A stretch of 19,179 nucleotides of DNA from Bacteroidales bacterium UBA1064 (GTDB lineage Bacteria; Bacteroidota; Bacteroidia; Bacteroidales; Tenuifilaceae), in the NCBI GenBank assembly GCA_002316235.1, contig DCDD01000055.1, positions 1-19,179 on the forward strand, read 5' to 3'. Positions 8,460 to 15,442 of the stretch are shown piece after piece; within the stretch, counting starts at the first letter, position 1; each line of letters begins with the position of its first letter. Position numbers and translations under genes: made by a program. Below the pieces are notes generated by a model. The model was given only the letters and a program-made list of their open reading frames with translations. It had not been told where the DNA came from and made no database searches.

Positions 8460-8554
8460 TGGAAAATACCCGGTAGGTATAGCTATCCTTTCAGAGCATT
8501 TCTTGTTTTGTAGAGTCTAAGGCTATTCCATGCAGGGGGGGAGCTGCTGGTTTG

Positions 8555-9325
8555 CTAAAACTTAAAAAACAGCAAAAAAATAGCGCCTACGAGTATCCGG
8601 TAGTAGCCAAAATACTTAAAGCCGTAATTTTCTACTATTTTTAAGAAGACTTTTACGGCAAGCCATGCGGTAAAAAAGGCTACCACAAATCCCGTTGCCA
8701 GCAAAACAACCTCGTGAGAGGTAAAGCTAATTGGAGTTTTCAGCAAATCATACCCAGAGGCGGCAATCATGGTTGGAACGGCAAGTAGAAACGAGAACTC
8801 TGTTGCCTGTTTTTTGTCAAGTCCGTTAAAAACTCCCCCAATAATTGTGGCTGCTGCCCTTGACACTCCGGGAATCATGGAGAAGCACTGAATTAATCCT
8901 ATGAAAAAAGAATTTTTATACGAAATATCTTCCACCACCTCAACTTTACTCTTTTTTGTAGTAAGCTTTTGGTCAATAAGCACCAGAACAATTCCTCCAA
9001 CAATTAGTGAAACTGCAACTACAATAGAGTTGAATAGATATCCTTTGATAAAGTCGTAGGCTATATACCCCACCACCGCAGTGGGAATAAATGCTATTCC
9101 AAGCTTTACATAAATAGAAAAACTTTGCAAAAACTTTTTGGCGTAAAGCATTACGATGGCCATTATTGCGCCTAGCTGAATGAATATTTCAAAGGTTTTT
9201 ACAAAATCATTTTCCTGAATTTTCATTAATGTTGAAGCCAGAATCATGTGGCCGGTTGACGACACGGGTAGAAACTCCGTTATTCCTTCAACAATAGCTA
9301 TGATAATTGATTGTATAAAACTCAT
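8555..9325 (-). CDS. uppP: Undecaprenyl-diphosphate phosphatase (UppP/BacA)
   Basis: This 256-residue polytopic membrane enzyme dephosphorylates undecaprenyl diphosphate. It thereby recycles the lipid carrier for peptidoglycan and other envelope glycans; overexpression in other bacteria confers bacitracin tolerance. The first catalytic motif is EGITEFLPVSSTGH (residues 13-26, with Glu13, Glu17 and His26). The second is SMIPGVSRAAATI (149-161, with Arg156). The second motif reads SRAAAT where many homologues have SRSGAT, so the Ser after the arginine is Ala here. Length and membrane pattern are normal. The gene is monocistronic, and a candidate -7 element lies at 9367-9374. Confidence 0.96.
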   Translation of the reverse strand: MSFIQSIIIAIVEGITEFLPVSSTGHMILASTLMKIQENDFVKTFEIFIQLGAIMAIVMLYAKKFLQSFSIYVKLGIAFIPTAVVGYIAYDFIKGYLFNSIVVAVSLIVGGIVLVLIDQKLTTKKSKVEVVEDISYKNSFFIGLIQCFSMIPGVSRAAATIIGGVFNGLDKKQATEFSFLLAVPTMIAASGYDLLKTPISFTSHEVVLLATGFVVAFFTAWLAVKVFLKIVENYGFKYFGYYRILVGAIFLLFFKF

Positions 9326-9360
9326 CGTCTTTCAGGATTGGTTGAGTGCTTTTTACTTTT

Positions 9361-9378
9361 AGCCTGCAAAAGTAGGCT
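9361..9378 (-). promoter_or_regulatory. Candidate uppP -7 element inside an inverted repeat
   Basis: On the minus strand TACTTTTG (9374 to 9367) matches TAnnTTTG exactly, predicting a start of transcription near 9360 and a leader of about 35 nt before the uppP ATG. It is flanked by perfect 5-nt arms AGCCT (9361-9365) and AGGCT (9374-9378), so the element sits in the loop of a small inverted repeat. No clear -33 TTG is visible. Confidence 0.35.
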
Positions 9379-9483
9379 CATTTTCCATAATTGAATCCTT
9401 TTACCGGAAATTTTTTGAAAACGGTATCCCTAAGGGTTAATGCCAGCAGGGTGTATTTATGATGGATATGCCTACATGGCTGC

Positions 9484-9507
9484 CATGCCTGAGGGCATGA
9501 TTTTTTT
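9484..9507 (+). terminator. Intrinsic terminator on the plus strand with no plus-strand gene upstream
   Basis: CATGCC (9484-9489), a TGAG loop, and GGCATG (9494-9499) form a perfect 6-bp GC-containing stem, followed by A and seven consecutive T residues (9501-9507). This is a classical Rho-independent terminator for plus-strand transcription. The genes on both sides (uppP and msrA) are on the minus strand, so its source transcript is unexplained. Confidence 0.5.
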
Positions 9508-9591
9508 ACCCGTTTGCTTTTTTAGAAACGGAATAAATGATAACGCAGGAATGTTCTGGCTAGTGGTTCCCCGTGGAGTTTCTTTGCCCTT

Positions 9592-10227
9592 TCAGTGTTT
9601 CAGGTAATCGGCAAAAACCTTCTCGAGTTTGTCAACTTTTGGGGTTATCACCATCCGACAGTAGGGTTGGTTCTTGTTGTTTTCGTAGTATTCCTGATGG
9701 TAATCTTCGGCCTTGTAGAAGTTTTTAAACGGTTCAATAGCCGTAACAACAGGTGAATTCCATATCCTTGCTTTTTCCAGCTCAGCTTTAATTTCCTCCG
9801 CTATTTTTTTTTGCTCCTGGGAGTGGTAAAAAATTACCGAGCGGTACTGAAATCCTACATCTGCCCCTTGCCTGTTGAGGGTTGTGGGGTCGTGGGTTTT
9901 AAAGTAGATTTCCAAAATTTTAGCCAAGGGTATTACCTCAGGGTCGAAAGTAACCTGAACAACCTCGGTGTGACCGGTATTACCGTTGCAGACTTCCCTG
10001 TAGGTTGGGTTTACTGCTGAGCCACCTGAGTACCCCGATTCCACTTTCAAAACCCCATCAATCCTGCTAAATATTGCCTCTACACACCAAAAACATCCTG
10101 CCCCGAGGGTTATAGTTTCGCTAGCGCTTGCTTTCATCTCTTTGTGGTTTTGGTTGGTTTGACTTTCACATGCCATGGAAAATTGCGTAATCAGCAACCA
10201 TGATGCAACAATGGCAACTCGCTTCAT
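9592..10227 (-). CDS. msrA: Peptide-methionine (S)-S-oxide reductase MsrA, exported, probable lipoprotein
   Basis: This 211-residue protein reduces methionine-S-sulfoxide residues in oxidised proteins. The catalytic motif is GCFWC (residues 44-48), with Cys45 as the predicted nucleophile. It is followed by the family block VESGYSGGSAVNPTYREVC (62-80). A C-terminal Cys190 (QPYCRMVITPK) is a probable resolving cysteine. Unlike cytoplasmic MsrA, it begins with a hydrophobic export signal ending SMAC (Cys20), which resembles a lipobox although position -3 is Ser rather than Leu. It is therefore probably a periplasm-facing lipoprotein repairing envelope proteins. The start fits, since the signal peptide begins at the first Met (MKRVAIVASWLLI). 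No MsrB domain is fused. The gene appears monocistronic. Confidence 0.94.
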   Translation of the reverse strand: MKRVAIVASWLLITQFSMACESQTNQNHKEMKASASETITLGAGCFWCVEAIFSRIDGVLKVESGYSGGSAVNPTYREVCNGNTGHTEVVQVTFDPEVIPLAKILEIYFKTHDPTTLNRQGADVGFQYRSVIFYHSQEQKKIAEEIKAELEKARIWNSPVVTAIEPFKNFYKAEDYHQEYYENNKNQPYCRMVITPKVDKLEKVFADYLKH

Positions 10228-10358
10228 CGTGTAGTAATTTTAACCAGTAAACAGCTACATGCCTTATTTTGTTTTGCAGCAGGTTGGATTGCATAGTTAT
10301 GGCCAGCAGCTCGATTCCCTATTTGAGGTAAGGGGGGTGAGTGAATTCGGGTTGCAAC

Positions 10359-11534
10359 CTACATGGCAATCACACCGGAACCAATTAGCTCCTCGTTATC
10401 GTACCATGCAGCAAATTGTCCCGCTGTAACCCCTCTTTGGGGGTTATCAAAAATGATATAGATTCCATTATCCCTGGAAAGCAGCGTAGCTTTCTGGAGT
10501 GGTTGCCGGTAGCGTATTCTAACCATCAACCTTGCTGTTTGTCCGGGCCTTAGCTTTTGGTCGGGACGGATGTAGTGAACGTCGTTTTGGCTGACAAACA
10601 GACCTTTACGGTATAGGCCGGGGTGATCGTCACCCATACCCGTGTAAACCACGTTCTGCAGAACATCAGTGGCAATAACGAAAAGAGGTTCTGATTTCCC
10701 CCCCACATTTAAGCCTTTGCGTTGGCCTATGGTAAAGAATTGAGCCCCATGGTGTTGTCCAACGAGGTTCCCGTCGGCTTTGCTGTAGAAAGTGGGCTTG
10801 CAGAGTGCTTCTAGATCATCAGGAGAAATCACCGGTTGGGAGCTGTAAAATGCCCTGGGAATTTCAACTATATCGCCATCAACTGCTTTAATTTTTTGCT
10901 GAAGAAAAACAGGCAGGTCAACCTTGCCAACAAAGCAAATTCCTTGAGAATCCTTACGTTCGGCAGTAGCCAAACCCAGCTCAGAAGCAATTTTTCGCAC
11001 TTCGGGCTTGAGCAGGTGTCCAATGGGGAACAATGCCCTGCTGAGCTGTTGCTGTGAAAGCTGGCACAGGAAGTAGCTTTGGTCCTTGTTGCTATCGGTT
11101 CCGGTCAATAGTCGGTAGTATGTTTGTCCATTAACCTCTATCTCCTGCTTACGGCAGTAATGACCGGTAGCCACATAGTCAGCACCCAGCTCGAATGCGG
11201 CTTTCACGAAGGCGTCAAATTTTATCTCCCGGTTGCATAGCACATCGGGATTGGGCGTGCGACCCTTTGAGTATTCGTTAAACATGTAGTCAACAACACG
11301 CTGGCGATATTCGTTGCTTAAGTCAACAAACTCAAAGGGAATCCTTAGCTTGCGTGCAACCATTTCGGCAAAATCCCTGTCGTCGTCAAAAGGGCAATTC
11401 CCTTTGAGCACTCCTGTTGTGTCGTGCCAGTTTCTCATGAACATGCCTACCACCTCATATCCTTGCTCCTTAAGTAGGTATGCTGCTACGCTTGAATCAA
11501 CGCCTCCCGAAAGTCCAACAACTACACGTTCCAT
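10359..11534 (-). CDS. mnmA: tRNA-specific 2-thiouridylase MnmA
   Basis: This 391-residue enzyme inserts sulfur at C2 of the wobble uridine (U34) of tRNA-Lys, -Glu and -Gln, using ATP and a persulfide relay. The N-terminal PP-loop SGGVDSS (residues 9-15) binds ATP. The two catalytic cysteines are present at Cys100 (NPDVLCNREIKF) and Cys200 (DSQGICFVGK). The tRNA-binding loop NPDVLCN and the C-terminal beta-barrel (GQRKGLNVGG...) follow in normal order. The length is slightly longer than the usual 360-370 residues because of insertions such as VEIPRAFYSSQP. The gene appears monocistronic with its own candidate promoter. Confidence 0.97.
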   Translation of the reverse strand: MERVVVGLSGGVDSSVAAYLLKEQGYEVVGMFMRNWHDTTGVLKGNCPFDDDRDFAEMVARKLRIPFEFVDLSNEYRQRVVDYMFNEYSKGRTPNPDVLCNREIKFDAFVKAAFELGADYVATGHYCRKQEIEVNGQTYYRLLTGTDSNKDQSYFLCQLSQQQLSRALFPIGHLLKPEVRKIASELGLATAERKDSQGICFVGKVDLPVFLQQKIKAVDGDIVEIPRAFYSSQPVISPDDLEALCKPTFYSKADGNLVGQHHGAQFFTIGQRKGLNVGGKSEPLFVIATDVLQNVVYTGMGDDHPGLYRKGLFVSQNDVHYIRPDQKLRPGQTARLMVRIRYRQPLQKATLLSRDNGIYIIFDNPQRGVTAGQFAAWYDNEELIGSGVIAM

Positions 11535-11553
11535 TTCTGTTTTTTTCAGCTGG

Positions 11554-11561
11554 CAAAGTTA
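11554..11561 (-). promoter_or_regulatory. Candidate mnmA -7 promoter element
   Basis: On the minus strand TAACTTTG, followed by C, matches TAnnTTTG(C) exactly. Transcription would start near 11547, leaving a leader of about 13 nt before the mnmA ATG at 11534. A -33 TTG at the normal distance is not evident. Confidence 0.4.
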
Positions 11562-11673
11562 CAAATAAGTACGGTTTGGTGGCAGTGCCCCAAATGGCAA
11601 TGTATAATACTAGGGCGGTTTCAGGGTTAAGCGGTTTGGCTGTGTTGGAAAATTTTTTCTGAACGGGTTAATT

Positions 11674-13920
11674 TTATCTCCCCAAATGCCTGATGAAGGC
11701 ATCGGAGTATCCGGCATTTTTAAAGTTAGCCAGGTCATTCTGCGCCTCTTCGGGCGTAGAGTAGCTACCGGTGCAGTAACGATATGTTCCATCACATCCA
11801 CGGTAAACCATAGTGCTACCAATTACGTTTAGCTGGTTTAACCGTTTGGGTTTTGTGAGTGCCATAAGTTGAATGGTGTAGCTTGGCTGCTCCTTGTTAA
11901 TTCTAACATAGGCGTTGGTGTAGCCTAATGTCTTTACCCTGGCAAGGAGTTCTTCGGCTTGCTGTACGTTGAGAGTATAACCAACGCTGTAACGGTAGTA
12001 GCCTTCGGGCGATATGGAAACAAATATGCTGTCGAGTTTAAAGTAGTCGTAGTCCACAGGCTGCTTGCAAGCCATAAGCTGCACGGAATAGGTAGGGTGG
12101 GCTAATGATGTAGAGGTTCCAGCTGCTAATGAAAGGTTTGTAACGGCAACATGAACTGGCCTGGGCTTTTCCATCTCACGTTTTTTAACTTCAGGCTTAG
12201 GAGATGGGTTAACAGGCACACTGGCAGCTGTTGATTTTTCCTGCTTTGGCTTCTCTACCGAAGCAGGAACAGGCTTTTCGGGCTTAGGCTCTTCCACCAC
12301 TACTGGTACGGGCTTTACTTCCTTTTGAATCGGTATATCATTTGCCGGTTGGGATACCTCTGCAACAGGTTCGGGTTTAGGTTGGGAGGGGTTCAGCAAT
12401 AGGCTAATCTGGTATTCGTTTTTGTCGGGTTTTGAGGGAATTTCGAGAAGGCTCGAAGTAGAGTCAAATTCTACACCCGAAGCAGCAACAGTAAACGTTC
12501 CCGGGGATAATTTTTGTAAAATTTGTTTTTTCCCGTTTTGGTTTACACTGCTAACCGGCTTGCCATCTTTCGTATCAATGATGCTAACGGTGTAGCTTTT
12601 ATCGGCTGGTGCCTTGTCGGCAAGCATTATGTTGATTTTAACATCAACCTGGGGAATGATTTCTACCGAGCAAATATCCAGACCGCCCAGCCCATTGGGA
12701 GAAAATGTTGAAATATAGCCGCTGGTCAGGCTGGTTGGGAAGTAGAAAAGGTTGTCATCGGGGGTGTTTAGGGGGTACCCAATATTCTTGACGTTAGAGC
12801 TTCCTTCCAGGTTCACATAAAAGATATCGTATCCACCCATGCTGTTGTGCCCCTGGGAGCTGAAGAACAGGTACTTCTCATCGGGGGTAAGGAATGGTGT
12901 TGCTTCATCTAAAGGGGTGTTGATGTTGGGACCAAGGTTTACGGGTTCGCCCCATTTGTCGCCGCTAATGGTTACCTTGTAGATGTCAAATCCTCCTTGC
13001 CCCCCTTTTCTGTCGCTGGTGAAGTATGCGGTGTTGCCATCGCGGGTTACGCAAACATGGGTCTCATTAGCCTTAGAGTTAATTGGTTTTGCAGCCTTTA
13101 CCGGGTTCGACCATTTATTTTTTTGTAAAAAGCTAACTACAATTTCTGAATTCTTCAAATCGTTATCTATCAGGTAGAGCTCTTCGCCATTGTAAGATAG
13201 GAATGAGGTGGTGAGGTAGCTGCTACCAAGGTTCCGGGTAATATCCTTTGGGATTGACCATTTACCCTTATCCATGAAGGAGATGAACACCTTGTTACCC
13301 GAGGTGGATCGGCTGGTGAAGGCCATCGTTTTTCCATCGCCCGAAAGAACGGCATCGAAGTTCGACTGGTCGTTGTTTACACCTTCCTCAAGTCGGTTTA
13401 GGTTTAGCCCAATTGGGCTGTCCATCATAGCCTTGGCTGTTTCACAGCTCTTTATGTTTTGTTCAACCTGCTGCAAAACATACGCATCATTTGGGTTGAC
13501 GTACTTTTTATAGGCTTCAAACTGAGCTTTGGCTTTATCAAAATTATTTTGATGCATGTAGGAGATGCCTAGGTGGTAGAGAACTTCAGGGGGTGAGTTG
13601 GCCTCCTTAAGCGAACGGGCGTCGTACTTGTCGGATACCTTTTTTGCAGCTTCCTCAAGGTAGGAGAGGGCTTCAGCCTTCCTGTCATCTGTTTTCAGCA
13701 TGCAGTATCCTACTTTAAACATCAGGTTACAGCTCTCGGGGTATTTTTTTAGGGCTTTAAGGTAGGTATCGGCCGCTCTGGAGTAGTTACCATCGGCCAT
13801 GTAAAATTCCGCATCAGTTTCAAGGGTGAACAGGAGATTCCAATCCTGTGAAAAGGATTTCGTTGGGAAGAATATCAAAATTAAAAAGTAGAGGTAGGAA
13901 AGATGCCTAAGGTTATACAT
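11674..13920 (-). CDS. Envelope protein: signal peptide, TPR, PD40 beta-propeller, Pro-rich linker, two SPOR-like repeats
   Basis: This 748-residue protein begins with a Sec signal peptide (cleavage near SFS|Q, residues 22-25). Residues about 30-170 are helical TPR-like repeats (MADGNYSRAADTYLKALKKY). Residues about 190-420 contain PD40/WD40-like blades, for example ETHVCVTRDGNTAYFTSDRK, TPFLTPDEKYLFFSSQ and the repeated GGxDIYK/GGYDIFY pattern. Residues about 425-510 form a small beta domain. A Pro/Lys/Glu/Val-rich linker spans about 511-590. The C-terminus holds two related repeats at 611-674 and 681-746, each opening Y-[ST]-[VI]-QLMA, then YRY, then GY-x-x-A-[YF]-[VI]-R, consistent with SPOR domains that bind denuded peptidoglycan. 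Related Bacteroidota envelope proteins usually end in an OmpA-like peptidoglycan domain; here SPOR repeats take that place. Its role is inferred to be envelope anchoring or scaffolding. Confidence 0.82.
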   Translation of the reverse strand: MYNLRHLSYLYFLILIFFPTKSFSQDWNLLFTLETDAEFYMADGNYSRAADTYLKALKKYPESCNLMFKVGYCMLKTDDRKAEALSYLEEAAKKVSDKYDARSLKEANSPPEVLYHLGISYMHQNNFDKAKAQFEAYKKYVNPNDAYVLQQVEQNIKSCETAKAMMDSPIGLNLNRLEEGVNNDQSNFDAVLSGDGKTMAFTSRSTSGNKVFISFMDKGKWSIPKDITRNLGSSYLTTSFLSYNGEELYLIDNDLKNSEIVVSFLQKNKWSNPVKAAKPINSKANETHVCVTRDGNTAYFTSDRKGGQGGFDIYKVTISGDKWGEPVNLGPNINTPLDEATPFLTPDEKYLFFSSQGHNSMGGYDIFYVNLEGSSNVKNIGYPLNTPDDNLFYFPTSLTSGYISTFSPNGLGGLDICSVEIIPQVDVKINIMLADKAPADKSYTVSIIDTKDGKPVSSVNQNGKKQILQKLSPGTFTVAASGVEFDSTSSLLEIPSKPDKNEYQISLLLNPSQPKPEPVAEVSQPANDIPIQKEVKPVPVVVEEPKPEKPVPASVEKPKQEKSTAASVPVNPSPKPEVKKREMEKPRPVHVAVTNLSLAAGTSTSLAHPTYSVQLMACKQPVDYDYFKLDSIFVSISPEGYYRYSVGYTLNVQQAEELLARVKTLGYTNAYVRINKEQPSYTIQLMALTKPKRLNQLNVIGSTMVYRGCDGTYRYCTGSYSTPEEAQNDLANFKNAGYSDAFIRHLGR

Positions 13921-14234
13921 AGAAATTATGTTAAATCAAAATGTTAATTTTTCTACGAAAATTTACACAATGGGTTGATTCATGATCGCCGTTTTTGCTT
14001 TAAGCTGCTAGCAAATTTGACCAACATCATTTTTTTCTTGATGTAGATAGCATGGTTATATGACAAATGCGCAAGGATGAATTTTGATGAAAGGTACAAA
14101 ACTTTTTTATTCCATCTTCAATTTTGTGGGGAGTTGTTTTAAATTTCACCTAATCTATTACCAATGTTGACCAAAACTCCTTACCCCGTAAGGGCTTAAG
14201 CTGTAAAATTTTGGTTTGAAGTTGTGTATTTAGC
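13921..14234. other. Non-coding gap between the SPOR/PD40 gene and the sensory hydrogenase operon
   Basis: This 314-nt stretch lies between the 5' end of the envelope-protein gene and the 3' end of the phosphatase gene, both on the minus strand. It therefore must hold the end of the operon and the promoter of the envelope gene. Two hairpins near its right end are listed separately. No open frame of interest and no exact TAnnTTTG element was found. The nearest resemblance is CAAAATGTTA (13937-13946), which is one base too long in the spacer. Confidence 0.5.
14179..14193 (-). terminator. Hairpin downstream of the sensory operon; possible terminator
   Basis: CCTTAC (14179-14184) and GTAAGG (14188-14193) form a perfect 6-bp stem with a CCC loop, about 42 nt after the phosphatase stop codon on the minus strand. 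AGTTTTGG follows in the direction of transcription, giving only a short T-run. It is the best candidate for the end of the three-gene operon. Confidence 0.35.
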
Positions 14235-14249
14235 TTAAAGAAACTTCAA
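14216..14249. repeat. 8-bp inverted repeat spanning the phosphatase stop codon
   Basis: TTGAAGTT (14216-14223) and AACTTCAA (14242-14249) are perfect reverse complements around an 18-nt loop that includes the stop codon of the minus-strand phosphatase gene (14235-14237). In the minus-strand transcript the stem would be followed by ACCAAAATTTTAC. It may stabilise the 3' end or assist termination together with the hairpin at 14179-14193. Confidence 0.3.
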
Positions 14250-15416
14250 CTTTACCTCTTTTAAAAATTTTTCCTGAAGGAGGTTGGCTATACGCTTAAC
14301 CACGGTTCGTCTGATTTCCAACTCAACCGGTAGGTTGGGGTCCTGGTGGGCAATATTGATGCAGGTGCCTATTACGAAGTCAATTATATCACTTTCGAGA
14401 ATCAGCTTAACCAGCTGCTCGGCCGGTCCGTTGCCAAGGGTAACGGTTTCGTTGTAGGAATCCAGAATGGTGTTCACCTTGCTCAGGGTGAGTATTCCCT
14501 CGGTAACCAGGTCAGCACCATCCATCTGGCTGGTTGGGGGTAAGTCGGGGTCGGTAAACTCCATGCTGTCAACGACTTCACGTTTGAGCTCACGGGCAAT
14601 AATATCAACTGTAGTGGCGCCACAGATTACCTTTTTACCCTCGTAGCTATTGAAAATACTTGCCAGCATGGAGTCATTTTCCTTTTCAAAAGGGGGGCCG
14701 GTGCAAATTAGTAGCTTACGGGGATGCCGGAAGTATATGGTTGCACAGGTAGTATCATCCTTTGGGTGGTAGCCGTCATTAACGTAAGCCATGTTTACCA
14801 CCTTGGCACTTAGCTTACGGGCCGATATGTCGGGCTCGTTTTTTACCATTTTTTCTACAAACTCTCTTGCCCCATCACTCCAGCCAAATGGATAATCGGG
14901 TGTTCCCATGCCCGATTGGCTTACGCCATCGGTCCATAGTATTATCCTGTCCTCCTTTTGCGGGGTAAAGCTGCAGTACCTCAACTCCTTTCCGGCATTT
15001 TGCTCGCTGTTGAGTATTATGCACTGCCATTCGGGTATTAGCGGTTCGGTGCCCCGCATGATAAAGCATTCCGGGTTATCATACTCAAGAATCCGGGTAT
15101 CGCCGTTGTGCTCAATGTCCACAATGGAAAAGGTGGAGTAGCTCATTTTTCTTTCGGAGCAAACGGGGAGGGTGTTCATGATTATTTCAGCAATAGTGTT
15201 GACTTCCTTATGTTCGCGGGTGAAGTTGAATGCCATTGTTGAGGTGAGTGTGGCCAGCACGTTGGCCTTCACGCCATGACCCATTCCGTCCGAAAGCACT
15301 ATTATGGTTCGCTCTTCATCCTGAAGACGTTTGGAGTAAAACACATCACCGCAAATTCGCTCACCATCGTGATTCTTCTGCTGGCAGTTGACTTCTATAA
15401 AAAATTTCTCGGACAT
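14235..15416 (-). CDS. SpoIIE/PP2C-type protein serine/threonine phosphatase with extra C-terminal domain
   Basis: The first about 230 of 393 residues form a SpoIIE-type PPM phosphatase with the metal-binding acidic residues in place: GD at 23-24, SDGMGHG at 42-48, TDG at 162-164 and DD at 220-221 (DDTTC). It should hydrolyse phosphoserine or phosphothreonine on a partner protein with two Mn/Mg ions. Residues about 232-393 form a second domain I cannot name (motifs KKVICGATTVDIIARELKRE and DLVTEGILTLSKVNTIL). The same two-part arrangement occurs in phosphatases beside HydS-type hydrogenases in Clostridia and Thermotoga, as far as I recall. The gene is last in a three-gene operon, 26 nt after the sensory hydrogenase gene. 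No serine kinase or anti-sigma partner is visible in the window. A role as the output of H2/redox sensing is inferred. Confidence 0.88.
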   Translation of the reverse strand: MSEKFFIEVNCQQKNHDGERICGDVFYSKRLQDEERTIIVLSDGMGHGVKANVLATLTSTMAFNFTREHKEVNTIAEIIMNTLPVCSERKMSYSTFSIVDIEHNGDTRILEYDNPECFIMRGTEPLIPEWQCIILNSEQNAGKELRYCSFTPQKEDRIILWTDGVSQSGMGTPDYPFGWSDGAREFVEKMVKNEPDISARKLSAKVVNMAYVNDGYHPKDDTTCATIYFRHPRKLLICTGPPFEKENDSMLASIFNSYEGKKVICGATTVDIIARELKREVVDSMEFTDPDLPPTSQMDGADLVTEGILTLSKVNTILDSYNETVTLGNGPAEQLVKLILESDIIDFVIGTCINIAHQDPNLPVELEIRRTVVKRIANLLQEKFLKEVKLKFL

Positions 15417-15442
15417 GGGGTGAAGGCTGTTTGCTTAAACCA

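Noticed and set aside
8535..8541. Run of seven G residues downstream of uppP
   Set aside because: Isolated homopolymer in non-coding sequence, not positioned in a promoter or reading frame where phase variation would matter.
9459..9500. 13-residue open frame ending in the terminator hairpin
   Set aside because: Too short, with no ribosome-binding signal or conservation evidence; mentioned only because it meets the orphan terminator.
10350..10359. Perfect 10-bp palindrome GGTTGCAACC at the end of mnmA
   Set aside because: Single short palindrome with no T-run or second copy; expected by chance in a window this size.
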